Below are positions 12,490 to 20,640 of a stretch of 64,000 bases of DNA, in pieces. The stretch is from assembly GCF_016086655.4 (NCBI RefSeq), contig NC_052133.2, forward strand, positions 50,274,383 through 50,338,382, given 5' to 3'. The position numbers were made by a program, and so were the translations under genes. Source of the stretch: Lepeophtheirus salmonis (lineage: Eukaryota; Arthropoda; Copepoda; Siphonostomatoida; Caligidae). The notes under the pieces are model-generated. The model ran no database searches. It was not told the DNA's origin and saw only the letters and a list, made by a program, of their open reading frames with translations. Numbering within the stretch: position 1 is the first letter of the stretch; each line of letters begins with the position of its first letter.

Positions 12490-12720
12490 ATATATATTAT
12501 ATATTCCTGAAGGTACTATACATTCTGTGAGTTCTTCATTGGAGAAGAAAAATCATACGGTCACCATGATGTTTGAGGTCATTAATAAGACTCCAATAAT
12601 GCTTCCTACGGAATTGTTGATGGTTTTGAGTAACGAATGGCCTCTAAAGCAAACTTTTTTGACTTCTTACCAACAGCTTTGACCACCATTGATACGGTAT
12701 TCTTACTTTACTTACAAAAA
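12490..12720 (-). pseudogene. Tc1/mariner transposase fragment (second HTH to first catalytic motif)
   Basis: Translated on the minus strand, with one frame change near 12640, this gives TVSMVVKAVGKKSKKFAL, then a block equivalent to RPLLT...R...LINDLKHHGDRMIF and a degenerate FSNEEL. This parallels the corresponding stretch of the F1 transposase at 1757-2760 (TVSRALKRSGGKS, RPLLTERQQEVR, ILNDIKSSSGRIIIFSDEK). The catalytic aspartate is replaced by asparagine in the best reading. It is only a fragment; neither end nor terminal repeat is visible. The plus-strand open frame covering it is a shadow. Confidence 0.5.
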
Positions 12721-12924
12721 AAGAGTCACTAAATGAAACAATATTAGGCCAGAGGCTCTCAAATTTACCTAGGCTAGTCCAAATTCCGTTTATTTGTCCA
12801 TAATGATAGGAACCGTGGTGGTACAACCAAACAAAACAGAAACCAAACATCTTAAATTCTAGCTCAGACGTTTTGTTGAGTGACATAGAGAACAGTTACA
12901 TTTAGTTCAATTTTTTATATAATA

Positions 12925-13701
12925 CTGAGTAGTCTATTAAAATCTCAACTCTTCAACAATTTCAAAAAAAATAATACTGTAAATAAATGTGCGTATGAGT
13001 TCTCTTAATCATTAATATAGGCCCCTTAACGGCAATGATGGCTTCAGGTGGTGTTAGAAGGCCTGGCAACCGCTGCAGATGTAGTCATGACGTGTCAGTG
13101 TTGGCTGATAATGGGTTTGATAACCTTGGTGTTTGAATGACAGACCCTGCAGGCCTTCACCTCGACCCAAAAAAGTGTAATCAAGGGTTGGCATTAGGGC
13201 TGTAGGAAGCTAAAAGTGTCAAAAAATAGCGCAAAATAACTCAAAACAATCATTTGAAAGAGTTTTGAAACGGAGGAGATCAGTTTCTTTCATAGCATGT
13301 GTTAAAAGATGCATCTCCACTGTCTGATATGAAATACCAAGATCTCTTGCATTGACCCTCATGGACTTGAGGGGATTTGCTTGAGCTAATTTGTTTAACT
13401 CCTCCGGCTCGAATTTGGCCTTTTTGCCAGACATCTTCTTTTTCTCCAACATTTTCGACTTGCTATCGGCGTAGATGGTGGTCCTGGAGATGCCCAACTG
13501 CTTGGAGTACGCGAATGGAAGTTCATTGATCATGTTCAAGTTTAATTTTCTCGACTTGAAAGTAAGCTTAAGGTCTTAGGTTTGTTTTATTAGTAACTTA
13601 TTGTATATACTTTAATATATTAGAATATGAACTAACTTCAATCACTCAACCTTTATTAATTATAGACTTAGTGAGTTCTCAGATTTCAATGAACCATCCG
13701 G
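12925..13701 (-). mobile_element. Deleted maT-like element, family F2, copy 2
   Basis: The element is 777 bp long and flanked by TA at 12923-12924 and 13702-13703. The left end CTGAGTAGTCTATTAAAATC and the complement of the right end CCGGATGGTTCATTGAAATC are diverged forms of the F2 terminal repeat. The coding remnant is on the minus strand. The element sits directly beside a hAT end at 13706-13795, so it probably inserted into an older hAT element. Confidence 0.78.
13005..13539 (-). pseudogene. F2 transposase remnant, copy 2
   Basis: The N-terminal HTH (SKQLGISRTTIYAD) and second HTH region (NPLKSMRVNARDLGISYQTV) are followed by a truncated block (HAMKETDLLRFKTL). After the deletion junction (about 13200-13265) come the C-terminal pieces, ending with YIND and TAA (complement of 13005-13007). 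The junction sequence TTTGAGTTATTTTGCGC then TTTTTTGACACTTTTAGC is the same as in copies 3 and 4 apart from point changes. The core with the first two catalytic aspartates is missing. Confidence 0.75.
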
Positions 13702-13705
13702 TATA

Positions 13706-13795
13706 CATAATTGGCTCAAAATCAATTATCGACGCCTCGACATTGGTGTTGCAACGCCATTTGGGGGCGTGACCGACAGGTTGGGAACCACTGAT
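13706..13795 (-). repeat. hAT-type transposon end
   Basis: The complement reads inward from 13795 as CAGTGGTTCCCAACCTGTCGG, then GTCACGCCCCC. Many hAT elements begin with CAGTGGTTCCCAA or CAGTGGTTCTCAA. Only this end is visible; F2 copy 2 abuts it on the left. Confidence 0.5.
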
Positions 13796-14479
13796 ATGTA
13801 TAATTATAAAGAACTCATTTTCAAAGAGACCGATATAGATTATTTTTTTGGGACTAATCCCAACCTTTAATGGATTGAATTATTTCAGTCCGCAAAATTT
13901 CGTAATTGTTTCTGACCGGTCAAGTATTTTCAACCTCTAGCCTAACACTAATATTTACTCAATAGAATCATACTTATTAGGCGAGATATACACAACTAAA
14001 TAGGAATGTAAAAACTCACAATATTTATTACAAAAAATTGTAATAACTCAAATAATAATTAATCTTTTGCAAAGTTTTCTAAATGATTTCACTTTAAATA
14101 AATAAAATATTTATCTGATATATATATTAATAAATAAGCTATCAATACATACTATATAATATTTATTGTATTTTGTAAATAGATAATTTGTTTTTGTGGA
14201 TTTTTTTTTTGCATCTCTTTAAAAAAAAGTTACTATTTTACAAATATCTTACTTTTTGTATTAAAAATTGTCTCGTTCAAATTTCTTTCATTAGTAATGA
14301 TGATACATGTGGGCACAATGGAAGTCGACTAACTCAGTGATACACTAGAAAGATGAAATTAAAAAAAAACTTCCAATTTGTATTATTTATAAAAGATTAA
14401 GCAAAGTTTGTCTGCCTGTATGTTTGAAAAGGTGTCATTTTTTAATGTGTTTTTAATATCTGACAATGTGACACCCAGC

Positions 14480-15001
14480 CTATGTAATTTAAGCTCAGCA
14501 CGCTGGATTTTTTTTTTGTCAATTATATAAAGATGTCAAATCTTTTAATATAATGGACCACATTGCCACTTGAAACATTTTAATGGGCCACTGAACCTAC
14601 TAAGTTACATTTCATGACAAATGGCGTCATAAAACACAACTATAAAATACATATTTATTTCAAATTTAGGCCAAATAAGAAAAAAATGCCCATTCGGCAT
14701 GGATTTTTGTTCTGCTACATTATTTGATCGCATTACCTTTATTTGAAAAAAGTATATGTTTTCTCTCTCATTAATTTCCTACCCACCCCCTACCCCCAAA
14801 GTGATAGTTTTTCGAAAATCCATTTATTGGGGAAATATTTTTCAATGTTTCTACGTATTATGCACGTTCTACACGTTTTGATGAGATTGTTCCAATTTTG
14901 CTAACAAATACTACTTGAGGTGAGAATGAGTAGAGGGGCATACATAAGCATTAAGAAGGGCGCAATGCGGCACGTGGGCCACGGATTAGACATCCCTACT
15001 G
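14480..15001 (-). repeat. Possible second hAT-type remnant
   Basis: The complement from 15001 reads CAGTAGGGATGTCTAATCCG, then GTGGCCCACGTGCCGC, resembling the ends and 'gene-poor' GC-rich flank of hAT elements. Further in, TGGACCACATTGCC and GGGCCACTGAACC recur. No transposase reading frame was recognised and the left boundary is a guess. Confidence 0.3.
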
Positions 15002-15106
15002 TAGTATATTAGAAAAAAGTAACAAATAATTCGAGCAAAGTTCATCTATATGTATAATTATATGTTTAGATGGTTTTGATATTTGAAAAAAGGCAGTTTG
15101 GTCTAC

Positions 15107-15770
15107 GAAATAACAATGTAGTGATATGAATGAAATATTGCAGGTGTTTTGCATGCAACATGAAGCGTGTATACAGGATGTACTGTATATAGTGCTCCCT
15201 GATGTATACTAGCTACATATTTTTAATCTGAGAAATAACAATGTAGTCATTTAAATAATGTCCAGAAGACTTTTTTCATGTAACATTGAGAGCGAATACA
15301 GGGTTTGTTGTATACATATAATACTTTCTGCTGTATATAATATACTTATAGAGTAAGTGTAAATAAAAACAGGAGGATTATGTACAAGGAAGACTGTATA
15401 ATATTGCTCTCTGATTTACAGTATGTCTTAAGAGTTGTTTAAAATACAAAACGCATGTATGTAAACATTATGAATCCTTGCAGGTGTTTAGTTCAATTCA
15501 TATTTAAAAAGAAGAAGAAAAGAAAAGTACTTTATATATATTTTTTTGAATGGAATAAGACTTTAGATGAGGCTTAGCAACGAGCTAAACTACTCCCTAG
15601 TTTCTCCAGTCATATTAAAAAAATCCTCAAGCTGTTATAATATTTTTCTTTCTCATTGTGGTGGAGAAAATATTTAAGTATTGAGTAACTACGTGTGAAT
15701 GTGCTGATGAAAAATGGAGAGTAATAGTTAGGATTTTTCGGGGTATTTATCTTCTATATAACAAGTCAAA
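15107..15770 (+). repeat. Repeat family R2, copy 1, with internal tandem duplication
   Basis: Two diverged tandem units begin with GAAATAACAATGTA at 15107 and 15232 (period 125 bp); each carries a TACAGG...TGTA...GTATATA segment. A third partial unit is near 15382-15425. The second half, 15515-15750 (AAAAGTACTTTATA, GACTTTAGATGAGG, TATTGAGTAACTACGTG), recurs at 50850-51065 and 54180-54370. No coding potential is seen. Confidence 0.6.
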
Positions 15771-16219
15771 AAGAGAAATGATTGTGCACCAAGATGGTGA
15801 CCTCTTCAGGATTTACCAATAAATCTATGTTAGAGAAAGAAATGAAAAGTGTTTTTTTTTATTAATAATAATTGACTACTATATCATAGCCACAGTATTA
15901 GAGAAGTTAAAAAAATTCGACACTACCAATAAATAAAACAATCACAAAAAAAGCACCTCACTTATAAAAACAAAATAAAAAGTAGTATCTGACAAATCAG
16001 TTGATGTTTTGATTAAACCAATGTAAAACTAGTTAAATAATTATTTATTTAAAACAAAAAGAACAATCCCAAAACGCATCCTCCCAAAGAAATTCATTTA
16101 GGGCCATGAAAGCTATATTCCTATGGAGTTTAATTTCTTCAAAATTGGACCTTGCAATTTTACAATAGATTTAGTTGTTTGCAATCCTAAAAACATCGGC
16201 TAGAGTTATCATTTTGTTG
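15771..16219. other. Non-coding spacer
   Basis: AT-rich. CAAGATGGTGACCTCTTC at 15788 resembles CAAGATGGCGTCACC at 51190, so the R2 repeat may extend this far. No gene is seen. Confidence 0.3.
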
Positions 16220-16600
16220 TAGTCTTTCCATGGGGATTCTAATATCTTTTTCTAAACAGCACACTCCAAAGGCGACTCAGAATCACAGGTAGGACTGCTT
16301 AGAAGTGGGATAAGAATGGAACAATAACCTCAAAGTAATGAAAAGTAGTTCCTTGTATAACATGAAGGATCAAATCTCATGCATTTATTTGTCGAATGTC
16401 CAAAAGTAAGCCGCGTGGTAAAATTCACTGTGGACTCTTGGAAGCTTCGTTTCAAAGATGGATCTCCAAGACTGACTGCCTGGTAATGTCATCGAACTAA
16501 TCACTACTATGGTACTGCTTACGTTCTACTCCGACGACGTTCAAATAAGTCCATGATTTACACGGGTCCCTATAAGCTTGTCAGGAAATAATTGAATCTT
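16220..16600 (+). pseudogene. Non-LTR retrotransposon tail (reverse transcriptase C-terminal, zinc-knuckle-like)
   Basis: Translation on the plus strand gives LQRRLRITGRTA, a stop, KWDKNGT, then after a degenerate stretch HLFVECPKVSRVVKF and a following SWKLRFKDGSPRLTAW. The order basic LRLTGR block, then a CxxC-like position, then HLFxxCP, is the usual C-terminal end of arthropod non-LTR retrotransposon ORF2 proteins, downstream of the polymerase domain. Stops and frame changes show it is dead. I see no poly-A tail or target duplication, and no upstream polymerase domain, which fits a 5'-truncated copy or one cut by later insertions. Confidence 0.5.
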
Positions 16601-17403
16601 TTGGAGAAGTTTAGGGTAAAAGGAAGCCTTGTATTGTCTACGGATAAACTAATTGAGCGGCCTGCTGCATAGTCCTCGCTCCTGCTTTGGGTCGGAGATT
16701 TTAACTAATTTTTGTTTTTATGTATTTTAATCTAGTTCACAATAGTTTTTGTTTTTTTTAAATAAATTATGCTCAATAATTTGTATTTTTAAGCTGTAGG
16801 TTCGCAATGTTCACAAGTACTGCATTTTAAAAGTGTTGAAATAAATCAACATAATATTTTAAAAAATGATTCAAATCATGTCCGTTACAGCAAAAACAAT
16901 TCAAACTGACCACATAAATAGAAAAATATTGTTCATTCAAAACAAGAAGAGAAGTAGACAAAAATTATTGATTTTTCACAACAATAATATGCATGATATT
17001 ACACAATTTAGTGGCTACAGTTTTTTTATGTTCAAGAAAATGAACCTCTTACAATTAACTCAGTCTCCCCTACAACTTGCCTCTAAGACATATATATTTT
17101 TTTTCATATACATATGTACATACATAGCAATTAGTCTGTCTGGACCTAAGTCAATAACCATATACAATCAATTGTAAGGTTTTTTATAGGTGCTCCTAAT
17201 GAATCATTTATGCAGTTTTCCGTTTTTGTACACTTTGAGATTGAGTAAACATTTAAAATATATCTATTATCGACAATTTTATAGAAGGATTTATATCCGG
17301 GAACTCGTTTTTCCGGGATTACAACTACTTATGTTTTTTTTACAGGTACAAAAATTGAGATCCATGGGTATAAAAAAAAAAAACCCTGTACAATATTAGT
17401 GAT
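16601..17403. other. AT-rich spacer
   Basis: No gene recognised. Short open frames (16866-17177, 17190-17399) have low-complexity translations and are probably chance. Confidence 0.3.
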
Positions 17404-17600
17404 TATGAAGACCAGTCCTCCAGTCTCGGTCCGGCCCAGTTCAGGCATATCTTTGAGGTTCGGTCCTTCTTGAACTTGTTTTAATCAGTTCTAACTGTTC
17501 CGAAGGACTAAAATTTTTGAGGAACACTAGAACAAATAAAATGAACTTGAACGAATGAATGACTCGTAAATGAAAATCCAGAAAAGGAGAATTGAGAATA
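17404..17600 (+). repeat. R5 MITE-like repeat, copy 1
   Basis: Begins AGTGATTATGAAGACCAGTC, followed by CAGTCTCGGTCCGG, CCAGTTCAGG, GGTCCTTCTTGAAC and GTTCCGAAGGACTAAAA. The same order of CAGTCC/GGTCC motifs occurs inverted at 25086-25285 and 50420-50668, where short terminal inverted repeats are visible. The right end is poorly defined. Confidence 0.5.
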
Positions 17601-18389
17601 TATGGATAGAACTAAAGCCTTCAAACAAACGAAACGCGCCGGTTACTGGATAAGATATATGATTGTAGTGATACCTTTTTTCCTATGCAAGATGTCCCTT
17701 TTTATGATACCACAGATGACGTCAATTTATCATTTTTCCTTTGTCATGAAACTTTTTTTTCCCTTCGCAGAATTTATTTTGATATTGTAACTAAAGGGTG
17801 AATTTGTAGAGGATACGTGGTTAATTATTAATGTTATATTTAACATCTCCTATGGGGGGAAAAACAGTAGCTACGACCATTACTTTGTACATATATTGAT
17901 CATGTGGTCTTCTTTTGGCCACATGGCTTATAGCTTTGAGTAGAAGTAGCTTCAATGTTATTCATTCTGTTTTAAATATATTAAACTATATACTCGTATA
18001 TAAACTTCTTTGTATTATATATACTAACTGGATCCCGGGATTTTGCTCAAAGACAATTTCACCGGGAATGAGAAGCCCCTTATTGAAACTGTATATAACA
18101 ACAATAAAATATTGTTTTATAAATCTCCCAATAAGGAGATTTAAAGGCTATTCCCTTATAAGAAGTTTTTTGTTTTTTCGTATAGCTTATTATAGACATA
18201 CAGTAAACCCATTATTATTACATTCAGACATTGAGTGAATATATATCTAGACGTAGGACATTAAAACAATACTCTCATAAAAATTGATTCAATAGTCAAT
18301 TTTAAATACATCATAACAATTATTTATCAAATTCAATCACTAATCTTTACAAATAACTTCCTAGGAATTCAACTCTCTCTACAGTAAGT
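17601..18389. other. AT-rich spacer with a small shared repeat
   Basis: Positions 17670-17720 (GATACCTTTTTTCC, GCAAGATGTCCC, TTTTTATGATACC) resemble 23320-23365, indicating a short dispersed repeat. No gene is seen. Confidence 0.35.
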
Positions 18390-19081
18390 CAGTGGTTCCC
18401 AAAGTGGGGCATGCGACCTGATTTCAAAAAAAAAAAATAAGAACACAATTTCAATTGTGCCATCATAACTTCAATAATGATGAAAGTAAATCTTTTTTAC
18501 ACGTCTTTTCTGGATCATTTTAAAAAGTATTTCCCAGAAGATAGTGCTCCACAAAAAGATATTGGATACACCCTTTTACAGCCAAAGCTAATCATCGGTT
18601 TTCTAACATGGAAGATGTATTTATCGAACTTTCATATGACCAAACACTAAAAACAGATTTTGATTATAAAACACTTGACAAATTCAGATCTCTGTTATGA
18701 ATGATACTGCTGGATAAAGATGCTTTAGATTTACTTATAACATTTGACGAAACTAAATAATATCAGAAAAACTTTTCCGTATTAACTTATATCAAAAATT
18801 AATACAGATTACGGCTTAACGTCAAATTAAGGCCTTGATTCATTTATAAATCTATTTGCACATCCACACTCTGTAATTTAATCTGTTTGTGAGTCTCCAT
18901 TTTGACTTTATTTACCACAAAAAAAGAATTGATCTGGGTTTAACTTTAAAAGGGTTATATGTCCATTTGCATAAACTGCATTCCAAATGTGGTATTCATA
19001 TTTCAATGAGAGGTGTAGGGGTTGCACATTGTCTATCCACATATTTTAAGAGTCGGACTCAATAAAGTTTGGGAACCACAT
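18390..19081 (+). mobile_element. hAT-superfamily element remnant
   Basis: The left end CAGTGGTTCCCAAA and the complement of the right end (ATGTGGTTCCCAAA) match at 12 of 14 positions. The flanking octamers CAGTAAGT (18382-18389) and CATTTAGT (19082-19089) agree at 6 of 8, consistent with a decayed 8-bp hAT target duplication. The interior encodes a decayed C-terminal hAT transposase fragment. At 692 bp it is far shorter than an autonomous hAT, so it is internally deleted. Confidence 0.7.
18500..18860 (+). pseudogene. hAT transposase C-terminal fragment (ZBED5/FAM200-like)
   Basis: Plus-strand pieces read KKYFPEDSAPQKDIGY, then in another frame FIELSYDQTLKTDFDYK and LDKFRSLL, then NFSVLTYIKN, stop, YRLRLNVK. 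In ZBED5/FAM200-like hAT proteins the C-terminus carries LIELS..., then FSALT.IKTKYR.RL.V, the dimerisation region. The fragment contains at least three stops and one frameshift. The N-terminal BED finger and the catalytic core are absent. Confidence 0.6.
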
Positions 19082-19308
19082 CATTTAGTAGTTTCCGATT
19101 CGTCTAAAATAGGGTCTTAAGATTGCTATTGAACGACGTTGCTCTGTCAGCAAATACGTCGTATATCAAAGTTGAAGAGTATCTTTTTTTTTAAATCTAC
19201 ACTCAAAAGGATTGAAACATTTTTCACATCCCTAGTTATAATTAATCTTCCATTCTTGAGAAAAGAACATTTATAAGTAGTGATTAAAATCTTGTTTAGT
19301 TTGGGAAT

Positions 19309-19700
19309 GTCAAAAAAGGAAAAGAAACCGATAATCAACATGATAACTCTGACAATTTGAAAAATGTTTTGGAGGAGAACAGCTTCTCATTACGTTTCAT
19401 TATATCAACTGCAATCAGCTGTGACGAGGGGAAGGTGGAAAAGGAAATAAAAAAGGACATTGTCAAGGATTACTCCGATGTCAATCCTCAATTTATTCTA
19501 AGTCCAACAAAGAGGACACACGATTGTTCAATCAGGCTAAGAATATAACTGAATGTAATTGTGAAGGAAGTTAACAGCTCACGAGTTAAATAAATTTGAC
19601 AACAGCTGAGTAAAGGAAAATGTATTCTTCAGATGACCAATTCCAAAAATAAAGGCTAGCTAAAATATATATGCACCATTTTCATCACTATTTATAATTA
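19309..19700 (+). repeat. R1 repeat, copy at 19.3 kb
   Basis: Runs from AAAAGAAACCGATAATCAAC through the core ACGTTTCATTATATCAACTG and GATGTCAATCCTCAATTTA to TCAGATGACCAATTCC and GGCTAGCTA. It is one of about a dozen copies in the window of a repeat of roughly 400 bp. The open frame inside it is not conserved between copies, so the repeat is probably non-coding. Confidence 0.65.
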
Positions 19701-19739
19701 TAAAGCGTAACCAGGAGTGGGTTTACTCATGGTTGACGG

Positions 19740-19815
19740 TGATCAACATTGAGGAGTTGTTGGGGTGTTGTAAGTCCCTGTTGGACTCATAGTAGAATTG
19801 AAGATTGATAACTGG
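19740..19815 (-). repeat. R2-R1 junction fragment
   Basis: GAGTTGTTGGGGTGTTGTAA runs straight into TCCCTGTTGGACTCATAG, i.e. the end of R2 followed by R1 in reverse orientation. The same join is seen at about 20335-20400, so the two are parts of one larger element. Confidence 0.45.
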
Positions 19816-19890
19816 CCAAAGCAATAGTAAGCGGCAATCTTTAGAGCGCCGCTCAAAATTATTGAAGGAGAGCAGGAGCACGCTCATTGT

Positions 19891-19930
19891 TTTGAATAAT
19901 GAGCGGGAGCGCACTCGCTCATTATTCAAA
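19891..19930. repeat. Perfect inverted repeat, 15-bp arms, 10-bp loop
   Basis: The arm TTTGAATAATGAGCG (19891-19905) is exactly complementary to CGCTCATTATTCAAA (19916-19930), with a 10-base spacer. The strand could fold into a strong hairpin. Confidence 0.9.
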
Positions 19931-20150
19931 AATGGCGTGAAATTCCGATGATAAATTGGTCATAGCTTCCTTAATATTGAAGCTAGAGACATGATTTTGG
20001 TATTAGAATGTCTATTTTACCATTATCTATATGATAAAATAGGTTTAAAAGGCGAAAAATATGAATTGGATTTTTTTTTTGTAACATACATACATAAAGA
20101 GTTTCAAGTTCGAATACGAGCGAAAAAATGAGCGCCGCTCATTTTCCATT

Positions 20151-20230
20151 GAGCGGGAGCGCGCTTACAAAATGAGTAACTGAGCGGAAGCGCCCTCACA
20201 AAATTAGTAACTGAGCGGAAGCGCGTGCAG
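20151..20230 (+). repeat. 31-bp tandem repeat, about 2.6 units
   Basis: Units start at 20151, 20182 and 20213 with GAGCGGGAGCGC or GAGCGGAAGCGC followed by TTACAAAATGAGTAACT or a close variant. The third unit is incomplete. Confidence 0.85.
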
Positions 20231-20264
20231 GATTTCTTGAGCGGACTAACGCTCTGCAACTTAC

Positions 20265-20640
20265 TAACATAGACAAAACATCTATGTATTGAGTAATAAC
20301 TAGTGCGAATGTTCGTGAAAGACAGAGAGTAATAATGAGGGTTTGCTCAAGAGCTATATGTATAAGCCTTTGTTGGACTCGGAGTGGAGTTGAGGATCGA
20401 AATCGGAGTAATTCTATTTTATATGTCTTTTATTTATACGGAGTGGTACTTGTTTTTATTTCCTTATACTTATAGCTGCTCGCAGCTAATCCAATGTAAC
20501 ATCATGACAGCTAAGCTGCTCTTCTCCCAAACATTTTTCAAATTGTCAGAGTTATCATGTTAATTTTTTGGTTTCTTTTTGTTTAATTTTTTTCATACCA
20601 AAAAAGCTTACAATTTACAACCCAATATATTATATAAAAC
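20265..20640 (-). repeat. R2 fragment continuous with reverse R1
   Basis: Positions 20275-20345 match the end of R2 (TATTGAGTAATAACTAG, GAGAGTAATAATGAGG). They continue without break into R1 in reverse orientation (TTGTTGGACTCGG, CATGACAGCTAAGCTGC, TTCAAATTGTCAGAG, ending near TTTCATACC). This contiguous arrangement suggests R1 and R2 belong to one parent element. Confidence 0.6.

Larger units (their letters stand above)
19835..20260. repeat. GAGCG-rich hairpin and tandem-repeat block
   Basis: A block far richer in GC than its surroundings, made of repeated GAGCGGGAGCGC/GCGCTC motifs at both ends (19845-19930 and 20118-20250) with an AT-rich middle. It contains a perfect 15-bp inverted repeat (19891-19905 with 19916-19930) and a 31-bp tandem repeat (from 20151). 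The outer motifs are mutually inverted, so the whole block could be a foldback or hAT-like non-autonomous element; no transposase is present. Confidence 0.6.

Noticed and set aside
15170..15430. tRNA or SINE promoter signals in R2
   Set aside because: No A-box/B-box pair or cloverleaf could be made out.
20151..20230. CRISPR-like array
   Set aside because: The 31-bp units are head-to-tail without spacers, in a eukaryotic repeat context.
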